Source of the DNA: Brevundimonas sp. AJA228-03
GTDB taxonomy: Bacteria > Pseudomonadota > Alphaproteobacteria > Caulobacterales > Caulobacteraceae
Length of the DNA: 64,000 bases
Assembly: GCF_017795885.1 (NCBI RefSeq)
Contig: NZ_CP059297.1
Coordinates: forward strand, 310,001 to 374,000
Reading direction: 5' to 3'
This document shows, in pieces, positions 28,992 through 40,653 of the stretch (its first letter is position 1; every line of letters starts with the position of its first letter). A program made the position numbers and the translations under genes. A model generated the notes under the pieces. The model was given only the letters and a program-made list of their open reading frames with translations, made no database searches and was not told where the DNA came from.

Positions 28992-29158
28992 CCCTCTCCC
29001 GGCGGGAGAGGGCTTGAGGCTCGCAGAGCGTAGCGATGCGTCAGCCGAAAGGGTGAGGGGTGCCGCCCTGACGCTTTCGCACCTCAATCCCTCACCCTTT
29101 CGCGCAAGAACGACGGCTTCGCCGCCGTGCGCTCAAGCCCTCTCCCGCCGGGAGAGGG
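28992..29158. repeat. 167-bp nested palindromic element between hslU and rlmN
   Basis: The arms 28992-29018 and 29132-29158 are exact reverse complements over 27 bp, each containing CCCTCTCCCGGCGGGAGAGGG. Inside, CGAAAGGGTGAGGG near 29046-29059 pairs with CCCTCACCCTTTCG near 29092-29105. It starts 7 bp after the hslU stop and ends in GGGTTTT, so it may double as a terminator. It is a different sequence family from the other repeats in the window. Confidence 0.85.
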
Positions 29159-29203
29159 TTTTGTGCTACAAGCCCCCCATCCCGCCCCTCAGGATCACTA
29201 CCA

Positions 29204-30361
29204 GTGAGCGTCACGCTCGACCTGTCCCGCGTCTCTGCCTCGGCCCCCAGGGCCCCCGTCAACCTGTCCGGTCTGACGCGCGGAGCCTTGCGTCAGGCCC
29301 TGATCGACGCCGACATCTGCCCGCCGGAAAAGGCGAAGATGCGCGCCAGTCAGGTGTGGGGCTGGATCCACCATTTCGGCGTCACCGACTTCGACGCCAT
29401 GACCAATATGGCCAGGGACGCGAAGGCGAAGATGGCCGCCGCCTTCACCCTCGACCGGCCCGAGATCGTCGAGCGGCAGGTCTCGGCCGACGGCACGCGC
29501 AAATGGCTGATCCGCACCGCCCCCGGCATAGAGATCGAGACGGTCTACATTCCCGATGTGGGCCGGGCAGGGGCCCTGTGCGTGTCGAGCCAGGTCGGCT
29601 GCACCCTGAACTGCACCTTCTGCCATACGGGCACCCAGGCCCTGGTCCGCAACCTGACGGCCGCCGAGATCGTGGCCCAGGTCCAGGTGGCCCGCGACGA
29701 TCTGAACGAATGGCCGTCGCCCAAGGAAGACCGCCGCCTGTCCAACATCGTCTTCATGGGCATGGGCGAGCCGCTCTACAATCTGGACCACGTCTCGGAC
29801 GCCATCGACATCATCTCGGACAACGAGGGCATCGCCCTGTCGCGCCGCCGGATCACGGTCTCGACCAGTGGCGTGGTGCCCCAGCTGGAGCCGCTCGGCA
29901 CGCGGACCCAGGCCATGCTGGCCATCAGCCTGCATGCCACCAACGATGACCTGCGTGACGTCCTGGTGCCGCTGAACAGGAAGTATCCGCTGCAACAGCT
30001 GATGGACGGCATCCGCGCCTATCCGGGCCTTTCCAACGCCCGGCGCGTCACCTTCGAATATGTGATGCTGAAAGGGATCAACGACAGCCCCGACGAGGCC
30101 CGCGCCCTGGTCAAGCTGATCGAGGGCATCCCTGCCAAGGTCAATCTGATCCCCTTCAACCCCTGGCCGGGCACCGACTATGAATGCTCGGACTGGAAGA
30201 CGATCGAGCGGTTCGCCGCGATCCTGAACAAGGCGGGGTATGCGAGCCCGATCCGCACGCCGCGGGGACGGGATATCCTGGCCGCCTGCGGGCAGCTGAA
30301 GTCCGAGAGCGAGAAGGTCCGGGCGAGCGCGCTCAGGAAGGCCGAGCAGGCGGCGGCTTAG
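29204..30361 (+). CDS. rlmN: Dual-specificity rRNA/tRNA methyltransferase RlmN
   Basis: 385 aa radical-SAM enzyme that methylates C2 of A2503 in 23S rRNA and A37 in some tRNAs. The cluster motif is C-X3-C-X2-C at Cys133, Cys137 and Cys140 (GCTLNCTFC). The methyl-carrying cysteine is Cys362 (DILAACGQL), and Cys126 precedes the cluster. MGMGEPL and SLHATND are typical. Start GTG 29204; other N-terminal starts are possible. It follows the nested repeat, and its stop overlaps the 3' end of the convergent small gene. Confidence 0.96.
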   Translation: MSVTLDLSRVSASAPRAPVNLSGLTRGALRQALIDADICPPEKAKMRASQVWGWIHHFGVTDFDAMTNMARDAKAKMAAAFTLDRPEIVERQVSADGTRKWLIRTAPGIEIETVYIPDVGRAGALCVSSQVGCTLNCTFCHTGTQALVRNLTAAEIVAQVQVARDDLNEWPSPKEDRRLSNIVFMGMGEPLYNLDHVSDAIDIISDNEGIALSRRRITVSTSGVVPQLEPLGTRTQAMLAISLHATNDDLRDVLVPLNRKYPLQQLMDGIRAYPGLSNARRVTFEYVMLKGINDSPDEARALVKLIEGIPAKVNLIPFNPWPGTDYECSDWKTIERFAAILNKAGYASPIRTPRGRDILAACGQLKSESEKVRASALRKAEQAAA

Positions 30362-30636
30362 GCGACGCTGCGCCTCGTCGCCCACGACCGCTCGTCGAAA
30401 TCCATGGCGCGCGCGACGGCGACGAGCGATTGCCCATCCGGACGCTGTTCCACGACAACGATGTCCCCGGGCTGGAAGCTCCAGGCCTCGTCCTCGGGCA
30501 CGGGCTCGTCAGCGATGCGGTATGTCGTCTGGCCCAACCGATGCGCCTGGACCGGCCGCCAGACGTCGGTTCCTTCGTCCAGCAGGCGGACGAACACGGT
30601 CGCGAGGTCAGTAGATGAAGCCATCGCCGCCGACAT
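30358..30636 (-). CDS. Small protein, candidate immunity/antitoxin partner of the E5-like toxin
   Basis: 92 aa, acidic. Its core reads [22 protein letters not shown], then [17 protein letters not shown], a pattern I have seen in widely spread small proteins of unknown function. It is placed immediately downstream of, and overlapping by 29 bp, the E5-like ribonuclease gene, the standard position of an immunity gene. Start ATG 30636 has GGAGA upstream; ATG 30624 is an alternative. Its last bases overlap the end of convergent rlmN by 4 bp. Function by position only. Confidence 0.6.
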   Translation of the reverse strand: MSAAMASSTDLATVFVRLLDEGTDVWRPVQAHRLGQTTYRIADEPVPEDEAWSFQPGDIVVVEQRPDGQSLVAVARAMDFDERSWATRRSVA

Positions 30637-30832
30637 GGATCACGTCTCCAGAGACATCCTCGATCACGACCGATCGGCCCGTCCCGGGATGAATATAGCG
30701 CGTCGCGGGCGCTCCTGTCTCGCGATTGACCGCAGGGTGCCGTTCGCCATCCGCAATGGCCTCCGCGACCTGGGTCGATGTCCAGCCGCGCGCCCGCATC
30801 TGTCGGGCCAGTCTGTCGGGCGACTTCACCAC
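30608..30832 (-). CDS. Colicin E5-related ribonuclease-like small toxin
   Basis: 74 aa, GTG start (GTG GTG). The sequence RARGWTSTQVAEAIADGER, then PATRYIHPGTGRSVVIEDVSGD and [11 protein letters not shown], matches in order the E5-type anticodon nuclease fold found at the C-terminal tips of polymorphic and contact-dependent toxins (RGWT...PAT.Y....G..VV...TG.VI.V). Here it is a free-standing gene with no secretion or repeat domains. It begins 14 bp after argJ on the same strand and overlaps a candidate partner gene at its 3' end. It may be an intracellular toxin-antitoxin pair or a displaced toxin tip. Catalytic residues cannot be confirmed by eye. Confidence 0.6.
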   Translation of the reverse strand: MVKSPDRLARQMRARGWTSTQVAEAIADGERHPAVNRETGAPATRYIHPGTGRSVVIEDVSGDVIHVGGDGFIY

Positions 30833-30845
30833 GACAGAGCCGCCA

Positions 30846-32252
30846 TCAGCTCCGGTAATCCCCGTTGATCTCGATGTAGCCCTTGGTCAGATCGCAGGTC
30901 CAGACGGTGGCCGAGGCGCGGCCTGAGCCGACGTCGACGCTGATCTCGATCTCCGATTTCTTCATATAGGCGCTCATCTTCGCCTCGTCGTAGGTCGGGG
31001 AAACCGCTCCGTCGACGGCCGCCACGTTGGGCCCAAAGCGGATCGCCAGGTGGTCGCGGTCGACGGGTTCCTCGGTCTTACCGACGGCCATGACGACCCG
31101 GCCCCAGTTGGCGTCCTCACCGGCGATGGCGGTCTTGACCAGGGGGCTGTCGGCGATCGACTTGGCGAGCTTCCTCGCCGAGGCCGGGCTGGCGGCGCCG
31201 TCCACGGTGACGCGCACGAACTTGGTCGCCCCCTCGCCGTCGCGGACCAGCTGGTGCGCCAGGTCGAGCATGACCTTTTCCAGCGCGGCACTGAACTCCT
31301 TCAGCCGCCGGTCGCCCAGACGGCCGATGCGGGGCGCGCCCGAGGCCCCCGTGGCGAACAGCAGGCAGGTGTCGTTGGTCGAGGTGTCGCCGTCGACCGT
31401 CACCGAGTTGAAGGTGGTCCGCACATGCAGGCCCAGCATGGCCCGCAGCACGTTCGGATGGATGCTGGCGTCGGTGACGATGAAGGCCAGCATGGTGGCC
31501 ATGTCCGGCGCGATCATGCCCGAGCCCTTGGCGATCCCCGCGATCCGCACCTTGACCCCGTCGATCCGGGCCTCGGCATAGGAGCCCTTGGGGAAGGTGT
31601 CGGTGGTCATGATGCCCAGACCCGCCGCCGCCCATTGCTCGGTGTGAGGGGTGTCGCCGTCGAGCTTCGTCTCCACCTCGCCGAGCCTGGCCGCGATCTT
31701 CCGGTCGTCCAGCAGGACGCCGATCACCCCGGTGGAGGCCAGCATGACGTCGCGCTGGCGACAGCCGAACCGCTTGGCCACCTCGGAGGCCGTGCGGCGG
31801 GCCGCATCGGCTCCGGCCTTGCCGGTGAAGGCATTGGCGCAGCCCGCGTTGACGACCAGGGCCCGAACATCGAGGCCTCCGCCCGGCGCGTCCAGCTGGC
31901 GCTTGCACCAGTCGACGGGGGCCGAGCCGATCCTGTGGCGGGTAAAGACCCCGGCGCAGGTCGTGCCGCGGGCGAAACGGAACACCACCAGGTCGTCGCG
32001 TTCATGTTTGTAGAAGCCCGCGCGGGCGGTGGTGATCTCGACCCCGCCGACCGGCGGAATGGTCGGGAAGGGCACGGCCAGGGGCGAGACCTTCAGGCCG
32101 GGCTTGCCGGGCGTGGCCGGTGCCGCAGCCGGTGCCGTCGCGTGGGGCTGGGTCGCCTTGCGGATGGCGGTGGCGAAGGGATCCAGCGCCTTTTCGAAGG
32201 CCTGTTCGATGGCCTTGCCGGTCGAGACGGGCTTCTTCGGATCGGCGCTCAT
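30846..32252 (-). CDS. argJ: Bifunctional glutamate N-acetyltransferase / amino-acid acetyltransferase ArgJ
   Basis: 468 aa. Transfers acetyl from N-acetylornithine to glutamate, and may make acetylglutamate from acetyl-CoA, in arginine synthesis. The self-cleavage site is in KGSGMIAPDMATML, giving Thr253 as the new N-terminal nucleophile of the beta chain. It carries about 60 extra N-terminal residues, Ala/Pro-rich (ATAPAAAPATPGKPG), ahead of the normal start of the fold (LAVPFPTIPPVGGVEI). Start ATG 32252 overlaps the stop of the upstream foldase gene by 4 bp. The E5-like toxin gene follows 13 bp after the stop. Confidence 0.95.
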   Translation of the reverse strand: MSADPKKPVSTGKAIEQAFEKALDPFATAIRKATQPHATAPAAAPATPGKPGLKVSPLAVPFPTIPPVGGVEITTARAGFYKHERDDLVVFRFARGTTCAGVFTRHRIGSAPVDWCKRQLDAPGGGLDVRALVVNAGCANAFTGKAGADAARRTASEVAKRFGCRQRDVMLASTGVIGVLLDDRKIAARLGEVETKLDGDTPHTEQWAAAGLGIMTTDTFPKGSYAEARIDGVKVRIAGIAKGSGMIAPDMATMLAFIVTDASIHPNVLRAMLGLHVRTTFNSVTVDGDTSTNDTCLLFATGASGAPRIGRLGDRRLKEFSAALEKVMLDLAHQLVRDGEGATKFVRVTVDGAASPASARKLAKSIADSPLVKTAIAGEDANWGRVVMAVGKTEEPVDRDHLAIRFGPNVAAVDGAVSPTYDEAKMSAYMKKSEIEISVDVGSGRASATVWTCDLTKGYIEINGDYRS

Positions 32253-33220
32253 GGGGCGGTCGCCGTCGGTGCGGGGGCGGGAGCGGGAGCGGTTGCGGGG
32301 GCGGCCGACGCAGGTGCGGGGGTCGTCGGCGCGGCCATGCGCGGAGCCGAGGCGGGCTCCTGGGGCGCATTGCCCTCGGCGGCCAGCAGCACATCGACCC
32401 TGGCCTTGCCGCGCAGCTCCTCCAGCAGCTGGCGCACGCCTTCGTAGGTCAGATAGCGAACGATCTGGGGGCGGGCCTGATCCAGCGTCGGCGGGCTCTC
32501 GCGGCGGCGGTCCTCGACCCGCAGCACGGCCCAGCCGCCCTCGGTCTGGAACGGGCCGACCGTCGATCCGGCGGGGGCATCACGAAGCGCGCTGGCATAG
32601 GCCTGGGGCATGACGTCGGCGGTCGAATAGCCGAGGTCGCCGCCCGAGAACCGCGTCGCCTCGTCGATCGAGCGTTCCTGGGCCACGGCCTCGAACGACG
32701 CGCCCTGCCCCAGGATGCCGATGACGGCGTCCGCCTCGGGCCGGGAGCGCGACAGGATCAGGCGGACCCGGATCTCCTCGGAGGTCCGGGCCAGCCGCAG
32801 TTGTTCCTGATACAGGGTCTGGACCGCCTGATCCGAAATCGCGCCATTGACGACGTTCTCGACCAGCATGTCGCCGAGGATGCGCTCGCGGGTCGCCTCC
32901 AGCCGTCGTTGGGCGAGGGCGGAGTTGTCGAGGCCGCGCCGCTCGGCTTCGCGGGCCAGCAGTTTCTGATCCACCACCTCGTCCAGCACACGCCGGAACA
33001 GGTTGGAGGTGATGTCCAGGGGCTCGCCCTCGCCCACCAGCCCCTGCGCCACAGCCTCGCGCTTGACGTCGGAGGCCCAGATGGTCTGGTCCTGGACCCT
33101 GGCCACCGCCCGGTCGCCCGGTTCCGGCGGCTGGTCGCTGCCGCCGCCGCGCCCACAGGCGGCCAGCGCCAGAACAGCGGTCAAAGCCAGGACTGTGAAG
33201 GGGTTGCGCGAATGTCGCAT
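32249..33220 (-). CDS. Peptidyl-prolyl isomerase lipoprotein (PpiC/SurA-like)
   Basis: 323 aa. A lipoprotein signal with lipobox ALAAC puts the acylated cysteine at residue 22. A SurA/PrsA-type helical region covers about 35-145, and a parvulin domain about 148-250 ([17 protein letters not shown]...[48 protein letters not shown], in several pieces). The last 45 residues are Pro/Ala low-complexity. Likely a periplasmic foldase for envelope proteins. It is coupled to argJ by an ATGA overlap and diverges from secA, the export motor. Confidence 0.9.
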   Translation of the reverse strand: MRHSRNPFTVLALTAVLALAACGRGGGSDQPPEPGDRAVARVQDQTIWASDVKREAVAQGLVGEGEPLDITSNLFRRVLDEVVDQKLLAREAERRGLDNSALAQRRLEATRERILGDMLVENVVNGAISDQAVQTLYQEQLRLARTSEEIRVRLILSRSRPEADAVIGILGQGASFEAVAQERSIDEATRFSGGDLGYSTADVMPQAYASALRDAPAGSTVGPFQTEGGWAVLRVEDRRRESPPTLDQARPQIVRYLTYEGVRQLLEELRGKARVDVLLAAEGNAPQEPASAPRMAAPTTPAPASAAPATAPAPAPAPTATAP

Positions 33221-33276
33221 CGGACGCTCCGTTCCGACTGAAGGGGTCCAAACGCCGGGCCGAAAAGCCCCTCGCG

Positions 33277-33305
33277 TTGACAGGGGTAGGGCCGGTGCTT
33301 AAGTC
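33277..33305 (+). promoter_or_regulatory. Candidate secA promoter
   Basis: TTGACA at 33277-33282, 14-nt spacer, GCTTAAGTC at 33297-33305. The layout matches the candidate in front of dnaA and approximates TTGAC...GCTANAWC. It leaves a leader of about 140 nt before secA ATG 33451. Confidence 0.45.
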
Positions 33306-33450
33306 CCGCCTGCGCCCAAGTCGAGGGGTTTTCGATCGTATGCGCGGCGTGTTTCGCCGCCTCGTCCGGCAGCCACTCACGGGGCGTTCGTCGACGCCCG
33401 TTCAGGGCTTTTCCAGAGCTATCGACTGCTCGACCGTTTCCGGACCGCCC

Positions 33451-36306
<2,856 letters not shown>

Positions 36307-36345
36307 CGCCCACCCTGTGGTAGTCTTGGTCCAGCGAGGACCGCC

Positions 36346-36615
36346 ATGGGCAAGCACGAAACCATTACCGCCGAGCTCGACGAAGACGTTTATGCGGACG
36401 TCGAAGCGGCGGTGGCCGCCGGCGAGTTCACCTCGGTTGCTGAAGCATTGACGATGATTGTCAGCGAGTGGGTTGCCGCACGACGCTTCGAAAGCCCCGA
36501 AGAGATCGCCCGCATCCGTGCGTTGATCGAGGAAAGCCGGGCTGATCCTCGGCCCAGCATTCCGGCCGAGGAGGTTTTCGCTGAGCTTGAGGCCCGCTAC
36601 GCCGATCCGGCGTGA
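36346..36615 (+). CDS. parD: ParD-like ribbon-helix-helix antitoxin
   Basis: 89 aa, acidic. The N-terminal half (ITAELDEDVYADVEAAVAAGEFTSVAEALTMIVSEW) has the ribbon-helix-helix pattern of ParD-type antitoxins; the C-terminal half is charged and probably disordered, the part that wraps ParE. It lies 39 bp after secA, with AGCGAGGACCGCC before the ATG, and the ParE start overlaps its stop (GTGA). Confidence 0.88.
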   Translation: MGKHETITAELDEDVYADVEAAVAAGEFTSVAEALTMIVSEWVAARRFESPEEIARIRALIEESRADPRPSIPAEEVFAELEARYADPA

Positions 36616-36911
36616 GAGTCCGCTTCGCAGCCGTTGCTCGCCAGGAGTTGGTCGAGGTCGGCGATTACATCGCGACCGACAATCGATCAGCCGCGCGCCG
36701 CTACGTCGCTGGATTGAAGACGCACTGTGAAGCCCTCAGGCATTTTCCGAGACGTTTCACCGCGTGCCCTGAGTTTGGTAGCGGTCTGCACAGGACGCGT
36801 TACCGTTCGCACGACATCTATTATTCTGTCCAAGGCGAGATCGTGCTGGTCGAACGGATCGTCCACGCCATGCGAGACACCTCGACCCTCTCTTTCACAC
36901 GGCGCGAATGA
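36612..36911 (+). CDS. parE: ParE/RelE-family toxin
   Basis: 99 aa, basic, with GTG start overlapping parD. ParE/RelE fold: VRFAAVARQELVEVGDYIATDN, LRHFPRRF, YRSHDIYYSVQGEIVLVERIVHAMRD. ParE members poison gyrase; the fold also occurs in ribosome-dependent RelE nucleases, and motif reading does not separate them firmly. Its stop overlaps the start of the next gene (ATGA), an uncommon extension of a toxin-antitoxin operon into a metabolic gene. Confidence 0.88.
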   Translation: MRVRFAAVARQELVEVGDYIATDNRSAARRYVAGLKTHCEALRHFPRRFTACPEFGSGLHRTRYRSHDIYYSVQGEIVLVERIVHAMRDTSTLSFTRRE

Positions 36912-38074
36912 CCTACAAACCCCTCTTCTCCCGCGCCCTGGCGCTCGACCACGAGCGGCTGCATTTCGCGGCCCACAGCCATCACCTCTGGCCGGACGCC
37001 AGTTTCGACGGTCAGGTGCGCGCCTGGGTCGAGGCGAACCATTTCGCCGACCGGAAATGGGATCTGATCCTGGGCGAGGTGATCCCCGAGGCGCAGAAAC
37101 ACGTCGCCGCAGAGCTGCATCTGCCGGACCCGGAGACCGTCGTGTTCGCGCCCAACACCCACGATTTTCTGATCCGCATCTTCTCGGGTTGTGAGACGAA
37201 GCCTGTGCGCATCCTGACGACCGACGGCGAGTTCCACGCCTTTCGCCGCCAGGCCGAGCGCTGGGAAGAGAGCGGCGACGCCGTCGTCACCCGCGTGCCG
37301 CTGGAGCCGTTCGAGACCTTCGACGCCCGGTTCACGGCGGCCGCCCGGGGCGGCGGGCACAACGTGATCTTCGTCAGCCAGGTCTTCTTCAAGACCGGCC
37401 AGGCGATCGGCTGCATCGACGACCTGGCGGCGCTGGCAAGACCAGAAGGGCCGTGGGTCATCGTCGATGGCTACCACGGCTTCATGGCCACTCCGACCGA
37501 CCTGTCGGCGGTGGGGGACCGGATTTTCTATGTCTCGGGCGGATACAAATACGCGATGACCGGCGAGGGTGCGGGCTTCCTGCATGCGCCGGACGGCTTC
37601 TGCGAACGCCCTGTCGTCACCGGCTGGTTCGCGGAGTTCGGCAATCTGATGGGGCCGCCTGACGGGGTCCAGTACCGCGCCGACGCCGGCCGGTTCTGGG
37701 GCGCGACCTTCGAGTCCACGCCGATCTACCGCTTCAACGGCGTGCGCCGGATGCTGGACGAGCAGGGGCTGACGACGGCCGCCATTTCGGCCCATGCGGA
37801 CCGGCTGTCGGCGCGGTTCTCGAAAGCCCTGGCGGCCGGAGACTGCGGGCGTCTGGGCGAGGCCGCAATCCTGAACCCCATCACCGGCGACGACGCGCCC
37901 CGGGCGCGTTTCCTGGCGCTGAAGCACAGGGACGCCCAGGCGTGGCGGGCGCGGCTGCTGGAGGCCAATGTCGTCACCGACGTGCGCGACGAGGTCATCC
38001 GCTTCGGCTTTGGCCTGTATCAGGACGACGCCGACGTCGAACGCCTGATCGAGACCTGCAGACGCCTGTTCTGA
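36908..38074 (+). CDS. Class V aminotransferase-fold PLP enzyme (kynureninase-like)
   Basis: 388 aa. The PLP fold is indicated by the aspartate in VIVDGYHGFMA and the Schiff-base lysine in VSGGYKYAMTGEG; HLWPDASFDGQ near the N-terminus and the overall layout resemble kynureninase/isopenicillin-N epimerase-like proteins. The substrate is unknown. No tryptophan-catabolic genes lie nearby to support kynureninase itself. ATG 36908 overlaps the parE stop by 4 bp, so its translation is probably coupled to the toxin-antitoxin module. Confidence 0.8.
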   Translation: MTYKPLFSRALALDHERLHFAAHSHHLWPDASFDGQVRAWVEANHFADRKWDLILGEVIPEAQKHVAAELHLPDPETVVFAPNTHDFLIRIFSGCETKPVRILTTDGEFHAFRRQAERWEESGDAVVTRVPLEPFETFDARFTAAARGGGHNVIFVSQVFFKTGQAIGCIDDLAALARPEGPWVIVDGYHGFMATPTDLSAVGDRIFYVSGGYKYAMTGEGAGFLHAPDGFCERPVVTGWFAEFGNLMGPPDGVQYRADAGRFWGATFESTPIYRFNGVRRMLDEQGLTTAAISAHADRLSARFSKALAAGDCGRLGEAAILNPITGDDAPRARFLALKHRDAQAWRARLLEANVVTDVRDEVIRFGFGLYQDDADVERLIETCRRLF

Positions 38075-38081
38075 CCGGCCT

Positions 38082-38987
38082 CTAGAAGAAGGTCGTATCT
38101 TCCTGCTGGGTCGGCTGCGGCGATGTGGCTGGCGGGCCGGGACGATCCGGTGTCGTGCGCGGGCGGGACGCTTCCGGCTGGCCCGTCGTTCCCGGCTGAG
38201 CCGGTTGGGGCGGCGCGACCTGGCCATCGGCGGGTGGGATGTCGGGCAGGGTCGGATAGGGCAGACTGCCCGGCTCGGCGGGACCGGGCAACCCGGGGGG
38301 CACCGGAGCACCGGGTTCGTCGAGGCTGGCGGGCGCGACGGCATCGGGCGCAGCGAAATCGTCGCGGATGAAGGCCCAGGACCGGGCGTCGGAACAGGCG
38401 CAGGCCTTCATGAAGCCCTCGCGGTCGCGCCAGATGACCAGTGGATAGCCGGTCGGAATGCCGGCATCCCGCAGCAGGTCGGTCAGCTCGGCGACGAAAG
38501 CGCGGCTGGCATCGACCACGGCCGAGCGCGCCAGATTGCCGTCCGCCGCCGGTATACCCGCCGCCGTCCAGTTGGGGGCCGGGGTGGCGGTCCAGCGCTG
38601 GTACAGGTTCCAGTCGCGGCTCAGCCACAGCTCGGCCACGGTGGCCCTTTCGGCGGCCGTGGACAGGGCCTGGCCCTCCTTGTCCGGCCGGGCGAAGACG
38701 ACGACGCGGACCTCGACGCCCCCGGCGCGCAGCTTCCCGGCCTCTTCGCGCTCGTAACGCTGGCTGGCGGCGCTGTCGCGATAGCCGATGATGTAGAGCG
38801 GCTGGCCGCCGCCGCCTTCGGACACCCAGGACGCCTCGTCCAGCAGACGCTGGATCTCGGCCTGGTTGCGGGCCACGGTCACCGGCTGGAACCGCGCATA
38901 GAAGTTCCAGTAGGCCCAGTAGCCGCCGCCGGCGACGGCCAGGCCGATGATGACCGCCAGGGCCGACCAGATCAGGAAACGACGCAT
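38082..38987 (-). CDS. Membrane-anchored protein of unknown function, proline-rich C-terminus
   Basis: 301 aa. One N-terminal membrane segment (RRFLIWSALAVIIGLAVAGGG) anchors a soluble domain facing the periplasm (about 30-210). It contains PLYIIGYRDSAASQRYE, LWLSRDWNLYQRW, a stretch like a thioredoxin-fold edge (GYPLVIWRDREGFMKA), and a CAC motif. The last 90 residues are Pro/Gly/Gln-rich. I do not recognise the family. ATG 38987 is preferred; a GTG at 38999 is possible. It is convergent with the PLP-enzyme gene, 7 bp away. Confidence 0.7.
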   Translation of the reverse strand: MRRFLIWSALAVIIGLAVAGGGYWAYWNFYARFQPVTVARNQAEIQRLLDEASWVSEGGGGQPLYIIGYRDSAASQRYEREEAGKLRAGGVEVRVVVFARPDKEGQALSTAAERATVAELWLSRDWNLYQRWTATPAPNWTAAGIPAADGNLARSAVVDASRAFVAELTDLLRDAGIPTGYPLVIWRDREGFMKACACSDARSWAFIRDDFAAPDAVAPASLDEPGAPVPPGLPGPAEPGSLPYPTLPDIPPADGQVAPPQPAQPGTTGQPEASRPRTTPDRPGPPATSPQPTQQEDTTFF

Positions 38988-39080
38988 GCGGGGAGGCACT
39001 CCAGCTTCAGCTTAACGGCCACCATAATGCTTAACACCGAATTGCGTCGCCTCGAACACCGGCCGGGCAATGGCGAGGCC

Positions 39081-40583
39081 TCACCCCATGGTCGGGATGA
39101 CGAACGATGAGTCCGCGTGTTCGAGGTCGCTGTCCGGCCACCGTGCCGTGACGGTCTTGACCTTGGTCCAGAACTTCACGCCCTCCATGCCGTGCTGGTT
39201 GGTGTCGCCGAAGGCCGAGCGCTTCCAGCCGCCGAAGGTGTGATAGGCGACCGGCACCGGGATCGGGACGTTGATGCCGACCATGCCGACATTGACCCGG
39301 GCGGCGAAGTCGCGGGCCGCGCGGCCGTTCTGGGTGAAGATGGCAACGCCGTTGCCGTACTGGTGCTGCGACGGCAGCGACAGGGCCTCCTCGAAGCTGG
39401 CGGCGCGCACGATCTGCAGCACGGGGCCGAAGATCTCCTCCTTGTAGGATTCCATCTGCGGCGTGACGTGGTCGAACAGCGACGGGCCGATGAAGTATCC
39501 CTTCTCGTGGCCCTGAAGCGAGAACCCGCGACCGTCGACGACCAGTTCGGCGCCGTCCTTCACGCCCTGTTCGATCCAGCCTTCGACCCGGGCCTTGTGC
39601 TGGGCGGTGACCACCGGACCGTAGTGGGCCCCGGCGTCGGTCGAGATGCCGACCCGCATCGTAGGGATCTCGGCCACCATCCGCTCGCGCAGTTCGTCGG
39701 CGGTTTTCTTGCCGACCGGAACCACGACCGGCAGGGCCATGCAACGTTCGCCGGCCGAGCCGTAGGCCGCGCCCGACAGGTCCTTGATCACCTGGTCCAT
39801 GTCGGCATCGGGCAGGACGATGCCGTGGTTCTTGGCCCCGCCCATGGCCTGAACCCGCTTCCCGTTGGCGGCACCCACTTGATAGACATAGTGGGCGACG
39901 TCGGACGAACCGACGAAGCTGACGGCGTGGATTTGCGGGTGGGTCAGGATAGCGTCGACCGCCGCCTTGTCGCCGTGGACGACGTTCAGCACGCCTGCGG
40001 GCGCCCCCGCCTCCATCATCAGTTCGGCCAGACGCACCGGCACCGATGGATCACGCTCGGACGGCTTCAGGATGAAGGTGTTGCCGACCGCGATCGCCAC
40101 GCCGAACATCCACATCGGGATCATGGCCGGGAAGTTGAACGGGGTGATGCCTGACACCACGCCCAGGGGCTGGCGCATCGAATAGACGTCGATACCGGGG
40201 CCGGCGCCCCAGGTGTATTCGCCCTTCAGCGCATGCGGGATGCCGCAGGCGAACTCGATCACTTCCAGACCCCGCTGGATGTCGCCTTTGGAGTCGGCGA
40301 CGACCTTGCCATGCTCGGACGACAGCAGTTCGGCCAGCTCGGTCATGTTCGCTTCGACCAGCCGCTTGAACTCGAACATCACCCGCGCGCGGCGCTGGGG
40401 GTTCGTGCTGGACCAGCCCTCGAAGGCGGTCTGGGCGGACTGGACCGCGCGATCCATCTCCTCGATCGAGGCCAGCTGGACGCGGGCCTGGACCTCGCCC
40501 GTGTTCGGATTGAACACGTCGGCGAACCGGCCCGACGTTCCCGCGAAGGACGCACCGTCGATGAAGTGGTGAATGTCGCGCAT
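39081..40583 (-). CDS. mmsA: CoA-acylating methylmalonate-semialdehyde dehydrogenase
   Basis: 500 aa aldehyde dehydrogenase that turns methylmalonate semialdehyde (and malonate semialdehyde) into propionyl-CoA (acetyl-CoA) late in valine catabolism. The nucleotide fold has FVGSSDVAHYVYQVGAANGKR; the catalytic cysteine is Cys281 in GERCMALPV, the MmsA-type motif. FNFPAMIPMWMF is also characteristic. Start ATG 40583 follows AGGGAAACGCC. It fits with the BCKDH operon and crotonase as a branched-chain degradation set, and with the next gene, which makes the cobalamin cofactor for methylmalonyl-CoA mutase. Confidence 0.96.
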   Translation of the reverse strand: MRDIHHFIDGASFAGTSGRFADVFNPNTGEVQARVQLASIEEMDRAVQSAQTAFEGWSSTNPQRRARVMFEFKRLVEANMTELAELLSSEHGKVVADSKGDIQRGLEVIEFACGIPHALKGEYTWGAGPGIDVYSMRQPLGVVSGITPFNFPAMIPMWMFGVAIAVGNTFILKPSERDPSVPVRLAELMMEAGAPAGVLNVVHGDKAAVDAILTHPQIHAVSFVGSSDVAHYVYQVGAANGKRVQAMGGAKNHGIVLPDADMDQVIKDLSGAAYGSAGERCMALPVVVPVGKKTADELRERMVAEIPTMRVGISTDAGAHYGPVVTAQHKARVEGWIEQGVKDGAELVVDGRGFSLQGHEKGYFIGPSLFDHVTPQMESYKEEIFGPVLQIVRAASFEEALSLPSQHQYGNGVAIFTQNGRAARDFAARVNVGMVGINVPIPVPVAYHTFGGWKRSAFGDTNQHGMEGVKFWTKVKTVTARWPDSDLEHADSSFVIPTMG

Positions 40584-40653
40584 GGCGTTTCCCTGGACCT
40601 GGATGCTCTTGACTGGCGGGCGGTTTAGCCCTGCGCCGGGACAGACGCCAGCG

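Noticed and set aside
40623..40650. Terminator after the cobalamin adenosyltransferase gene
   Set aside because: No stem of useful length with a T run is visible in the 70-bp gap before mmsA.
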